Assembly: GCA_001599915.1 (NCBI GenBank)
Contig: BCIG01000025.1
Span: 442,451-506,450 of the forward strand
Source: Symbiotaphrina buchneri
Lineage: Eukaryota > Ascomycota > Symbiotaphrinales > Symbiotaphrinaceae
Length of the DNA: 64,000 bases
Direction: 5' to 3'
Shown here: piece after piece, positions 1 to 9,371 of the stretch
Layout: each line of letters opens with the position of its first letter
Numbering within the stretch: position 1 is the first letter of the stretch
Position numbers and translations under genes: made by a program
The notes under the pieces: model-generated
The model's input: only the letters and a program-made list of their open reading frames with translations
Database searches by the model: none
What the model was told of the DNA's origin: nothing

Positions 1-1250
1 ACACCTGCTTCTACATTCACACCGTTCCAAGCTGTATTCCTTCTGCTATTATACCTTTTCACATTTATAAAAGAATACTTTTATAATTTATAAATAACTA
101 AGGTAAGAAATTTGTTAAAATAGTTTAAACAAGGTTTTATTTACCTTTTGTTAAAGCTTCTATTCTATTAGTTTTTAACATTAGAAATTTTTTATTTATA
201 GAATTAATTGATTTAAAAAACTATATAAGGATATATCTTCTTAGTTGTTAAATAACAAGTGTTAGGATTATTCTTGTAAAAATACTGATATAGGTTAGGA
301 TCAGGCTTGTTATTGGTATGGTATAGTATGGTATTTAAACCCTTTAAACTTACCTGTTAAGAAACTTAATTACATGTGGTAGTTTAGACCCTTAGTACCA
401 GATATCACTAGTTATAAATATGAATACTACCATTAAGTATTCATTGTATATTATTTACACTGTTTACTAAGTATTAAGTAAGTAACTTTAAGTAAAACCA
501 AATTTTATCTTGGTAAATAATCAACATTTTAATATAATAAAAACATGGTTATATAACAAATTCTTTGCTAAATAATACCCCTTTTAGAATTTTGAAATCT
601 GATTAGGAATAGTTGAGATATTATCATTTTCTAACTCTTACATTTTATGATAGCCAGTAACTGTAGGATAACAGCAAGTTAGAAGTATAAAAAGGACTGA
701 GAACAACAACTTGGTTAAAATTCAAGAAAATACAAAATACAATCATATTCTAACTAACCTACCTTTTTGAACCTAGATTACCTTGTATTTATAAACATTA
801 ACAATTAGTAAAAAACACATTAATACAAACTAATACATACTAATACACACTAATACACACTAATACAAGCTACCTTGTATATTAAACCTAATTAGGTATA
901 GCTTATTACTATAAATATGATCATGCAACTTACCAAGCTCTAGTTCTATACCTCTTCTAAAAATGGTAGTTTTAAAAGAAAGAATTTTCTTATCTTATCT
1001 TTTTGATCTAATAATCTGGTATTATACCACATTTAACACTGGTAGAATATGGTATCATGACTAAGTACCACTGGTGCCAAAATTTGATACCAGACCACAT
1101 TTAGTACCAGTGTGGTATATTTGTATTTGGTAGTATATACCATACCAACGGCAAGCCTGGGTAGGATTTGATAAATAAGATATCTTAACAAACTATCTTA
1201 CAAAGTATCTTACCTATTGTTAACTTACCTTCGTAATGGCTAAATCAGAG
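1..1250. other. AT-rich gene-free block
   Basis: This stretch is strongly AT-rich, with long A/T runs and repeated TATGGTAT-like words, and has no open frame of useful length. The change to balanced composition near position 1270 is abrupt. Blocks like this in Pezizomycotina are usually old repeats mutated by RIP, near telomeres or centromeres. That origin is inferred; no transposon domain is readable here. Confidence 0.7.
821..870. repeat. Decamer tandem array
   Basis: Five head-to-tail copies of a 10-bp unit of the form TAATACAMAC lie inside the AT-rich block; the third and fourth copies are identical and the others differ at one to two positions. It looks like a simple minisatellite with no sign of function. 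Confidence 0.85.
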
Positions 1251-2375
1251 GCAATCATTGGTTCAAACCCCTGCTAAGCGGTCGCTCTTTATGCGGTGCT
1301 ATCATCCTTTTCTTGCTGGATGCGAGTAACTGATCGCGCCTCCTGCAACCGATCGCACCTCCTGCAAGCCCCTACCAGCTGCTATTTATATAGCTTCAAA
1401 GCAGCCTCCGGCCATTGGCCAATGGCGGGATTAGTGGAAGGCGTAGAGCCATTGGCCAATGGCGAGAATTGGTGGGTCGTCTGCAACAGCTCGCACCTCA
1501 ACGTGACGTTGGAGTCTAGTAACCCATTGCACCCTGGGTGAAGCTAATACGAGCTCGCACGTCGACTGGTCACCGTTGAGACCTTCTCCGACTCGATCGA
1601 TACCCCTCCCTATCGAATCTACGATATCGGACTCCTACCAGGCTGTCTACTGGCCACTAGACGGCTTGGACTGACCAACATCCTCAAGACAGCTTCCACC
1701 CGACCGTACAACAGCCACTGCCAGCTACTAAGGCTGTGCTCGAAACTGCTGGCTGCGGATACCAGTCGGTCTCCCTTTAGAAGCACATCAGCGGAGTCAT
1801 ATACGATATCTTCTATGCAGGATTTGAAGGCCTTATGAGAATTGTTACAACGTTCAGGGTCAGGATCATGGTTAGATGTGCTAGGGACGGGGAGGATAAG
1901 GCGGAATATTTCTACCTTTCTCAATATCTCTCGTTGTCGCCAGGGCTTTGTATATAATGACATCGACCGCAACATCTTCGTGGAGGAGCGAGGAGTGAGA
2001 AAGCGTTTATGGCCCACTTTCGAATCTTATAGAGGCATATCAAAGGGTTTCTTTGTTGGTTGGATGGCGTGGTAGCCCAATGGCCACGCCTGGCGGATCT
2101 CATACCCGGGCTTAAAGAAGCCCCCATGTCTCCTCCCTTAAAATATTAAAAAAACAATGGAGCGCCGTGAGGCGGACCTTGCCCATACACCATTGAATAA
2201 CAACTGTCGCCGTCAATGGCCAACAGCACCAATTCATTTACCAATGGTGGATATTAGGAGTGGACTGCGACGTGGGGTAGTGCGGTGCACCATGCATGGA
2301 TGTTCCGCATTATGATTATCTGTAATAGAGAAAAAGTAAAGCCCGAAACTGGTCCAAAAATTGAAATTGAAGACG
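1251..2375. other. Unassigned stretch with duplicated palindromes
   Basis: Composition is near balanced here, unlike the block before it. It holds two copies of a 16-bp palindrome (1411-1426 and 1448-1463) and a duplicated 17-bp word around 1332-1368. Overlapping open frames of 68-132 codons exist on both strands between 1619 and 2127, but none resembles a known protein and no splice pattern joins them. It could be the remnant of a mobile element or the fringe of the AT-rich block; neither can be shown. Confidence 0.4.
1411..1463. repeat. Two copies of a 16-bp perfect palindrome
   Basis: The palindrome GCCATTGGCCAATGGC occurs at 1411-1426 and again at 1448-1463, 37 bp apart. Each copy contains ATTGG and CCAAT, so both read as paired CCAAT-box-like sites. 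A CCAAT-binding complex site and a relic of a repeat are both possible. Confidence 0.7.
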
Positions 2376-2384
2376 AAAAAAAAA
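2376..2384 (-). terminator. Pol III terminator (T9)
   Basis: On the minus strand a run of nine T begins three bases past the discriminator base of the tRNA-Phe gene. A T run of this length is a strong RNA polymerase III stop. It supports the view that the interrupted tRNA gene is a complete transcription unit. Confidence 0.85.
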
Positions 2385-2408
2385 TGTTGGGGTCATCGTG
2401 GATCGAAC

Positions 2409-2463
2409 CTAACCGTTGAATGAGCCGAGGTCATATGACCTAAGGTAGTGATTTGTGACTTAC
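2409..2463 (-). other. Spliceosomal-like insert in tRNA T arm
   Basis: This 55-nt insert splits the T stem of tRNA-Phe between its fourth and fifth bases. It has a consensus fungal donor GTAAGT, an acceptor TTAG and a possible branch site CTCAT 12 nt before the end. It also holds a perfect 14-bp palindrome, AGGTCATATGACCT (2428-2441), able to fold as a hairpin. Removing it exactly restores a fully paired T arm. One flanking base is ambiguous, but only the GT-AG choice gives consensus ends. Confidence 0.7.
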
Positions 2464-2517
2464 ACGAGACCTTCAGATTACAGTACAGTTGAACTGTGGG
2501 CTGAAGTGGACTTCAGT

Positions 2518-2567
2518 CTAGTGGGTATTAGTGGTGCGAACGCAATGCAGGAAATTGAATGAATTAC
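2518..2567 (-). other. Spliceosomal-like insert in tRNA anticodon stem
   Basis: This 50-nt insert falls between the fourth and fifth bases of the anticodon stem. It begins GTAATT after CAG and ends CACTAG. A branch-like ACTAATA places the branch A 10 nt before the 3' end. Length, ends and branch position match spliceosomal introns of the protein genes in this window. Its removal restores a perfect five-pair stem. Confidence 0.7.
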
Positions 2568-2597
2568 CTGACGCTCTCCCAACTGAGCTATGACCCC

Positions 2598-3361
2598 TGA
2601 TTTGTTGAAGAGCAAGACGAAATTAAAATATATGAGGCATACCCAAAGAATCGACTGCTCGCACCCACGATGTCTGCTCCCTCTGAACGTCGCCAGAAGT
2701 CAGGATGGATCCTGGTGTATGTACATCAACGTATGCAACGTCTACGGTCTTCCAAGGGGATGAAATTTCAGAACCTGGAGACGTCGCAGATACTCCTTGG
2801 TCGAGTTCCGAGCCAGAAGATGATGTGTATCTGTATGTCGGCGCGCTATTTAAGGGAACCAGAGCCAGTGGGAATCATGCGGACTCGACGTACTCACTCA
2901 GCGACGAAAGCCTAAAATGACAGCTGCGCACACAGACGATGAGGCAGGGATTCCCTATTTCTCAGCCATCATCTAGCAAGTTGCACTTTTTTGGAGTGAG
3001 CAAGTCTTTCAAAGTTTCAGTTAGTCATGCGTACGTTGTTTCTACAATACAAAGTTGCGGACAGCCTGCGTGCCTGCGGAGGAAGATTGACGCCTGCAGA
3101 GGCCGGCTCCTGTATTGTTCGGGCCCGTTGGTTATCGTTCGTTCCTTCCATCCATGGCATTACTTGCACAACTTCGAAGGTTCAAACCTTTCATGCAACA
3201 TGCCACAACTTCCATTCGAACTTCCCTACATCCTTGCTATCCTTCATTAATGGTACTGAACACGATCTCACGTGTATGCTTTTGCTGTCCATTTCCCATC
3301 GTGCCTATCTTTTGGAACCCCGTCTCTCGGATCCAAAGCCCTTCGGCTTCAGACATACATC
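2598..3361. other. Region before the SH3 gene
   Basis: No gene is supported here. A 71-codon plus-strand frame (2705-2920) with acidic, Ser-rich composition could be a leading exon or a small gene, but no splice link to the next gene is clear. The region also holds the likely promoter and 5' leader of the SH3 gene. Confidence 0.4.
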
Positions 3362-5275
3362 ATGCCCAGGAACAGAACCGAAACGTCCGACAGCACAGAA
3401 TTGCCCTTCGTCCCCTTGACTTTTTCAGTCAGGCCGGGGATTCCAATGTCCACTCAAGCCCCTGACACTGCTCAACTGACTGCCATGCCGGAGTTGCCGA
3501 TGGCGCCAGTAGTGATTCCCCCCGTGGCCAACTGGCGTGATTCACATCGATGGAAGCCTCTGATCGGAACACCGAGCAGGACCCCGATCCCCGAAGGTGT
3601 GCTTGTACCGGATCCTTCTCCGGTCCCATCTCTAGGTGCAGCTGAGGCGGGTGATGGTGCCCTCAATGCCTCGCCATCCGGCTCCTTAGCAGATGGCAGG
3701 CGGCGCAAGGAGCATGTCCATAGGCCGCCTCTGATGTTCTTACGAGAAGTGGCAACGAACTCCTTGGTCTCCGCTTCTGAAGGCCAGTCACTGCCAGTCG
3801 AAGCCAGCGAAGCCCCTCTTCAACGGTTACCAGCCGAGAACCGTCGAAATGACGAGAACATCGCACCCAACACGTTGAAGAGTGTGCGAAATGCTGATAA
3901 GGGGACCGAGGATCCGAAATATGGCTTTGGTAATGACGACCGCATCGATTGGCTTTTCGCGCGCAAGTATCAGGATGGACACCCAGACATTCAACGGGAC
4001 GCCGAAATCCTTGAAAAGCTGTTGAGTAGCACAACTCAGGCTGCTGTCTGGAGCAACGATGGAAGCCAGAATCACATGGACCAAATGCATGAAGTGGCAG
4101 AGACAATTCCCGAACGGTCGATATTTGTTGGTATGGCCATCCACGACAGTGGTCCGAACAATCAACTAGGTGGTATTGGTCAGAATGGAATTTCCTCCGT
4201 TGCGAGTGCCATCTCAACGTTTGAGGTCCATGAAGATCATGAAGATGATGGTTTCGACAAAGCAAAACCGCCCGTGTCTTCGAACAATGAACTGCCTCAG
4301 CAAACTGCTGTCGATTCTTGTATCACCGGCGGTCCTGCAGCTACCGCTAAAGGAGGAGGAGAGATATTAGTGAGGACAATTGTGGCAACGCACTCTGAGA
4401 GTGCACCGCAAGGCGTGATACAGAGCAATTCCGGCAACCAGTATACTCCGCATCTTGTGGGCGAACCGGCCTGTGCTGCCAAAGCGACATCAAGCGACAA
4501 GTATACCAAGGACGACGACAATAGTTTTAGAGGCGGTCATATTGACGTCCGCATGGATCCTAGCAAATATCTGTTGACTGACCGCATTATCAAGCCGCTT
4601 AGCAAAGTGGTATGTGTGAACGCCATCGACCTCCCAAGGGCCCACAAGCGAAACGACGATGAGTTTGATTTGCATTTCGGGGATATCTTCAAAGTTGTCA
4701 GAGTGTACAGGGATGGTTGGGCACAATGCCAGAAAGAGGACGTTCCGGAATCTGATCGGGCAGATACTGACAGGGCTCATCCGAGGGCTTCGACGATGGG
4801 TCCCCGCCGTCATTCAGCAACGTCGAAAGCAACTGCATCAGATTTGAGGTATTTGCCGCTCGCAGCAGTGACGAGAATCGAAAACCTGGGAAGATATTGC
4901 CGAGAAGTCTCCATTGACGGACAAAGCAACTCACGCATTGATGTCAGCCGAAACCAGAATGGTCAACAGAGGCCTGCATTCAAAGGTGGACCAGTCAGAC
5001 TGCCGGAGCGACAGGAGAGCCTTGGAAAGGAAGCTGCAGCTGATGAAGTTTCCATTCTCACTTTCATGGCAAAGATACGGTCGAAGTGGAGTACGTCGAG
5101 ATCAAAACTTTCCACAAGCGCTTCTGGAAAGTTGAGAAAGGCCTCTCCGAAACGCAGAGATTCAAAGAACATTATGACCATGACTTGGAACGGGGACAGA
5201 GAGTCCAAAGGCTGGGCCAGAACTTCTATCATGAAGCATTTTGCTGTGCAGGAGCCTGTCGGGGCGCGAATATAG
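3362..5275 (+). CDS. SH3-domain hypothetical protein
   Basis: Single-exon reading gives 637 residues. Residues 1-400 are low-complexity, Pro/Ser/Glu-rich and probably disordered. At about 418 a divergent SH3 fold begins: CVNAIDLPRAHKRNDDEF, then the ALYDY/diverging-turn equivalents DLHFGDIFKVV and DGWAQC, closing with YLPLAAVTRI. Between DGWAQC and the last strand lies an insert of about 35 residues rich in Asp, Arg and Ser. The C-terminal tail is basic. Fungal SH3 proteins of this layout bind Pro-rich motifs in polarity or endocytic proteins, but no partner is visible. I chose the Met at 3362 over upstream 3272, whose first 30 residues look like translated leader; 3446 is another option. Identity beyond SH3 is unknown. 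Confidence 0.7.
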   Translation: MPRNRTETSDSTELPFVPLTFSVRPGIPMSTQAPDTAQLTAMPELPMAPVVIPPVANWRDSHRWKPLIGTPSRTPIPEGVLVPDPSPVPSLGAAEAGDGALNASPSGSLADGRRRKEHVHRPPLMFLREVATNSLVSASEGQSLPVEASEAPLQRLPAENRRNDENIAPNTLKSVRNADKGTEDPKYGFGNDDRIDWLFARKYQDGHPDIQRDAEILEKLLSSTTQAAVWSNDGSQNHMDQMHEVAETIPERSIFVGMAIHDSGPNNQLGGIGQNGISSVASAISTFEVHEDHEDDGFDKAKPPVSSNNELPQQTAVDSCITGGPAATAKGGGEILVRTIVATHSESAPQGVIQSNSGNQYTPHLVGEPACAAKATSSDKYTKDDDNSFRGGHIDVRMDPSKYLLTDRIIKPLSKVVCVNAIDLPRAHKRNDDEFDLHFGDIFKVVRVYRDGWAQCQKEDVPESDRADTDRAHPRASTMGPRRHSATSKATASDLRYLPLAAVTRIENLGRYCREVSIDGQSNSRIDVSRNQNGQQRPAFKGGPVRLPERQESLGKEAAADEVSILTFMAKIRSKWSTSRSKLSTSASGKLRKASPKRRDSKNIMTMTWNGDRESKGWARTSIMKHFAVQEPVGARI

Positions 5276-6175
5276 TGGAACAATCTCCTGCGGAGTGGCA
5301 CTCAGCTCTTGACAGACCTTGATGACTCACTCTCTTTTTGACATGGCTTTGAATCGCTTGCCTGGCTGCTGACTTCCCTTGTGATTCAGCAGTCTAGTGG
5401 ACGGGTCGGTCGCGGCCCTGGGCTTGTTACTTCGTCAACCATGGCTGCTGAGCAGTGATAATGCTTCTGCGCCGGTCTAGAGTCTTGGGTATCTGACTCC
5501 GGAGCATGGTTTCTTTCTTGATATTATAGTCCAACTTGTATCACTTCTGCCTTCGGGGAAGATGCGCCTTGGATGTCATGCCCGGGTTTGGACACACCCC
5601 GTCCTCTCTTTTGATCCAATCATCACCAGGAGATAGGAGAGCTTCACTTTCGTTACCGACTTAGAGTTGTCCTGCAATAATGAAATATGTTCCGTCCATG
5701 ATGTTCAGTGGAAGACTTGTAACAGTAGCCTGCATGAATTCAAAAAAGTCGAAAGCAGAAATAAGGACTACTACTAAAGAAGTCATTGAATGTTGTTATG
5801 TCTCGCAGCATCCGGTTATAGAGTGTATATGATATCACAACCAACACAGGCGGAGTGTAGGGCACAGTGGTGATCTTTTGGAGCGTAGCTCATAAGCTTC
5901 AAGGATCATAGTTCCTTAGGGGATCAAAAATCCAGGGGATTTGAAGTAAATATAGGCTTGATGGGACTCTTTTATCTGGTGTGAGGGCTCTAACCTGAGG
6001 TTAACAGATCTACATAGCAGGTAAGTCATGTTTTGAGGCTGAGCGAGCACAAGATCGAATTGTATACAGGAAATGAATATTCTACTGAAGAATCTAATTC
6101 AAAGCGGCCATTCTACGTTACGGGGTGAGCTCACTGATATAGCATTCTAGAGCAATACTCATTTTAAAGTATTAC
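5276..6175. other. Intergenic, convergent genes
   Basis: This 900-bp stretch lies between two genes that point toward each other and presumably holds both 3' untranslated regions. No further gene, RNA or repeat was found. Confidence 0.6.
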
Positions 6176-7582
6176 TCAAATCCACTCACATTGACTGGCC
6201 TGTTTTTGGATTCCTGGACTTCGCAAGATATCATCCCAAAATCGGTAGAATGTGCTGTCCCTGCAAAGACCGCCCATAGCCGTGCTAGACGCTCCAGATC
6301 TGTCGATCTTCATAGGAGGAACTCTTGCGATCATATCACGGCGCGACGAGCCGTAGCCGCCCGAAGCCTGTTTTGAAGCCAACTCTCGCTCCATCAATAC
6401 TTCTCCCTGGTTGGTCTGAGGAACTGCAGCACTCGACTGGAGCTGGCCTGATTGGCCCTGTTTGTGTAGCACGGAGATCCCTTTATTAAGCTCAGCTAAG
6501 TCAGCAGGGTAAACTTGATTTCCCTTTATTTGAGCATGGGCTGTTTCCGAGCACTGTTCGGAAGGAAGGTTGCCATCTAGATTACGTTGACGTAGTCTTC
6601 TCGGTGAGATGGCTGGACGTCCTTTGTCATGCGGAGAGGATGGCAAGCCTTTGCAGTAGAAAGTGTCGTCCGACTCCGTGGACACCTTAGATGAGCGATC
6701 CACCTTCTGCTGCCATGTCTCGCGCACTGTGGCAGGGAAATCCGCAACACGAATGGCGCCAAGCTTCAACGGTGACAACCTGAAAGCAAATGATGGTTGT
6801 GCAGCCTCAGGGGTGCCGGCCCTATGGCCGGTAGGGATGTTGAATGTTCGACGTGGACCGAGACGTACCAATGGGTCAACGTCCAGGAAGTTCTCTCTGG
6901 CTTGGAAAGGATTGTGTTTATCCACATCTGGATAATACGAAAACGAAAACGACTCTGCAATGGGCCTGGATATCATTCGCTTCTGCGAGGCTTTCTTTTC
7001 CCCCATGAGCTTCTCGTACACCTGTCTGCAAGACTGATAAAAGAGAGCAGAGCTGGAAGGCAGTGATTTCTTGTACGTAACAACAATATCACTCCATACT
7101 GCTTTGATATGCCGGCGGAGTGCGGGCGTTCCTAGCTCACCCTTTTGCCTAGAGTCATTGGAAACGCCATAGAGTGTAGGGGCCTTACCGGTTGTCCTTT
7201 TTGTGCGAGCGGGATCTAGCTCCTTGATAGCTGTCCACAAGATCCCCCCTTCTCCGGGAGGACCCATGTAGTCCACACAGACGCTTCCTGTGGGAATCTG
7301 TGCAGCTCGTCGTGCGGACCTAGGGGAAACATCACGCCTGAGGATTCCTGAAGTAGAAATCTGAGCTGGCTGAGACGGGAGAGGAGCAGTGGAGCGAGCA
7401 TGTGGATAAGGGTGGCATGCAAGCGGTTTTGCAGCTTCCAAATAGTTATCGGGAAGGTGTGAAGATGATACCGAAGGTTGCGTGTACCTTGCTGCGGCCG
7501 GCGCGGGCACAGGTACCGGTATTTCAGTGACCTCGTCTGAGAAGCGCACTCTCCGAGAGCGATGCTGAGACGAAAAAGGCAT
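6176..7582 (-). CDS. Hypothetical protein with RVxF motif
   Basis: A 468-residue protein read without introns. The start at 7582 is preferred to the Met 27 codons upstream because the extra residues look like leader. Right after the start is RSRRVRFSDEV, which fits the [K/R]-x-V-x-[F/W] docking motif used to bind protein phosphatase 1. The rest is low-complexity, rich in Pro, Ser, Arg and Gln, with a more ordered middle part (about residues 110-260) that contains an amphipathic stretch around YKKSLPSSSALFYQSCRQVY. No known domain is recognised. It may be a PP1 regulatory or scaffold protein, but that rests on one short motif. Convergent with the SH3 gene. Confidence 0.6.
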   Translation of the reverse strand: MPFSSQHRSRRVRFSDEVTEIPVPVPAPAAARYTQPSVSSSHLPDNYLEAAKPLACHPYPHARSTAPLPSQPAQISTSGILRRDVSPRSARRAAQIPTGSVCVDYMGPPGEGGILWTAIKELDPARTKRTTGKAPTLYGVSNDSRQKGELGTPALRRHIKAVWSDIVVTYKKSLPSSSALFYQSCRQVYEKLMGEKKASQKRMISRPIAESFSFSYYPDVDKHNPFQARENFLDVDPLVRLGPRRTFNIPTGHRAGTPEAAQPSFAFRLSPLKLGAIRVADFPATVRETWQQKVDRSSKVSTESDDTFYCKGLPSSPHDKGRPAISPRRLRQRNLDGNLPSEQCSETAHAQIKGNQVYPADLAELNKGISVLHKQGQSGQLQSSAAVPQTNQGEVLMERELASKQASGGYGSSRRDMIARVPPMKIDRSGASSTAMGGLCRDSTFYRFWDDILRSPGIQKQASQCEWI

Positions 7583-8663
7583 TTCAAGGATTGTGATGTT
7601 GTATCGGTCGGCTGCTTGCAGCCAAAGCTTGAATATGAAGAAATATGGCAGATATCTTGACAATAATATTCACGGCGTGGTATTTGTAGACGGCAAGACA
7701 AAGATTGTGCTGCAGCATTGTTCAGGGCCAGGAAACAATGAGTATAAATGTCTTCTTTCATTATACTCTCCTGAGCCCGGGCTTTGACCACAACAGAAGC
7801 TCAGGAGAGGAGCGGATCGGCATTGTACCAGGGACACTACTTGACCCTTTGTCGCAGAAACCCCCTCGCACATACAATTGCCAATATTTTCGAATCAAAC
7901 GTTTGACGCTCATTGGTTCCGGAATGTTGAAATGGATCCGCAAGACTGGGATTCATTAGCATCTTGAGCTATCTTGCATCTCGATAGACTGCCCAAAACT
8001 CGATATATGAGATATGATATAATCTCGATCCCACCAAGGGCCCATAACCCCTGTGGACCAAATCTCGATAAGTGAAAACGATAGATGAAACATCCATAGA
8101 CGGAACCTCATCCCGAGTCATAGGATATATTGGATCTTGATGGCTGAATTGGACAGATGAAGTCTCATCAGATAGCATCTCGTTAGATCACATTCATAAA
8201 GGTGAAATCGACCGCGTAAGGCCATGTGATAGCGAATCACTGAGCCTTTCAATGATCATCCTGCCTACGGTTGAGTAAAAGCTGGTGATGCCGTCCAATG
8301 ACCGCAGGACGGAAAACGGATCTCCCTTGGCAGCCCCTGAAAGAACTCTAATCATAGAACCCTCGTACCGAGCACGGACGAGCATGGCCCTTGGTATACT
8401 ACGACTTGGGGGAAGATTGTACCAATAAGCGCCCAAAGGGCCAGTTTGCATTTTCTATAAAGCTGACACCGCATGCAAGCGTCGAAATCCAACCGAGTCG
8501 CTCGCTGCACATGCTATTAAGAGTGATTAGACAGAATAAATTCTAACAAGAATATATAGGCCTGGAAAAGATCCAGCCAAGTCTGAAGACAGCTTGACAC
8601 CGGAGACCGTCCCCAAACCCGCGTCCAATGGCTTCTCTTACTCTTGGAAATCTTGGAAGACAT
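7583..8663. other. Intergenic with ATCTCGAT words
   Basis: No gene is supported. Between about 7970 and 8180 the word ATCTCGAT or a one-base variant occurs several times (near 7977, 8022, 8061 and 8181), more than expected by chance. It may be a decayed tandem repeat or a cluster of factor sites upstream of the minus-strand gene that ends at 6176. Confidence 0.5.
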
Positions 8664-9371
8664 TTATAGGAAGAAAGCGCCCATCAGCGCAACAGTTGCC
8701 AGACCAGCCAACGCCGTGTAACCGAAAGATGTTGTGGAGGCATCGCCCGTGAACACAGTTATGCTCTGGGCACTCACGGAGGCATTCGCCACATGCGTCG
8801 ATGAGATGGGCGCAACGGTGCTGCCCTGGCCAAAGATATTTGCTGTGGTGCTGATAGTCGCAGGTGTTGTGGTCGCTGTGGTAGTGGTCGCTGTGGTAGA
8901 GGCTGCGACGTAGGAGCTGGCCTGGCAGGCTGTGCAGATGGTGATGGTCTCGGTGCCGGTGACGGTGACAGCGAAACCTTGGGGCAGGACGCTGGCCGGG
9001 TAGGAGGTGCAGGGACCACTGCAGGTCTCGGTCACGACGTACGTCATCGATTGGTAGCCGGTAGAGCAGGTCTGCATATAGACCGTTGTGAAAACTGTGG
9101 TATAGACGGGCGAGACGGCTGCAGCGGAGACCTCGATAGCTGCAGCAGAAGAGACACTTTCAGCATAGGCCGACGCGCTGGAGCATTGAGGGCAGTAATC
9201 GGATGTGACGGTGGCAGTCACCGTCCCCCCCATGCCGCTCACAGTGGACGAGCAATCCTGATAATACTCGGTGACCAGTGCGGTCGAAACAGTCGTCGGA
9301 GCGAGAGTTGTAGTCTGCGCGAGGGCGCCGATGGCGCCGAGGGCGATGCTGCTGGCGAGTGTGAATTTCAT
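8664..9371 (-). CDS. GPI-anchored Ser/Thr-rich cell-wall protein
   Basis: The 235-residue product starts with a signal peptide, MKFTLASSIALGAIGALAQ, cleaved after Ala-Gln or nearby. The body is rich in Ser, Thr, Ala and Val and holds eight cysteines, including CPQC, CSGPC and CTAC, in its first two thirds. A Thr/Ala-rich linker follows. The tail has small residues (TGDAS) followed by a hydrophobic stretch ending in MGAFFL, the usual GPI-attachment layout. Such proteins are O-mannosylated and linked to the plasma membrane or wall; no enzymatic domain is seen. The upstream in-frame Met at 9491 is rejected because it would bury the signal peptide. The large region behind its promoter is gene-free. 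Confidence 0.8.
   Translation of the reverse strand: MKFTLASSIALGAIGALAQTTTLAPTTVSTALVTEYYQDCSSTVSGMGGTVTATVTSDYCPQCSSASAYAESVSSAAAIEVSAAAVSPVYTTVFTTVYMQTCSTGYQSMTYVVTETCSGPCTSYPASVLPQGFAVTVTGTETITICTACQASSYVAASTTATTTTATTTPATISTTANIFGQGSTVAPISSTHVANASVSAQSITVFTGDASTTSFGYTALAGLATVALMGAFFL

Larger units (their letters stand above)
2388..2597 (-). tRNA. tRNA-Phe(GAA) with three inserts
   Basis: Reading the minus strand, a complete tRNA-Phe is spread over 210 bp. Exon parts run 2597-2568, 2517-2511, 2478-2464 and 2408-2388 and add up to 73 nt. The pairings are acceptor GGGGTCA/TGACCCC, D stem GCTC/GAGC, anticodon stem TCAGA/TCTGA with loop CTGAAGA (anticodon GAA), variable AGGTC, and T stem TCGTG/CACGA with loop TTCGATC; all pairs match, and the discriminator is A. 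The insert at 2510-2479 (32 nt) lies after base 37 and contains CTTCAG, complementary to the anticodon loop, as in normal nuclear tRNA-Phe introns. The insert at 2567-2518 (50 nt) starts GTAATT, ends CTAG and carries ACTAATA. The insert at 2463-2409 (55 nt) starts GTAAGT and ends TTAG. The A box is intact and the B box GGTTCGATCC starts at the last intron base. The gene identity is seen directly; spliceosomal removal of the two extra inserts is inferred. Confidence 0.85.

Noticed and set aside
1240-1280. GGTTCAAACCCC resembling a tRNA T arm or B box
   Set aside because: No matching acceptor, D arm or anticodon arm lies upstream within a reasonable distance, so no tRNA or SINE can be supported.
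1619-2127. Overlapping frames on both strands suggesting a transposon fragment
   Set aside because: No polymerase, transposase, integrase or other element motif can be read, and no terminal repeats were found.
2705-2920. 71-codon acidic open frame before the SH3 gene
   Set aside because: The composition looks protein-like, but there is no family match, no splice link and a short length, so it was not called.
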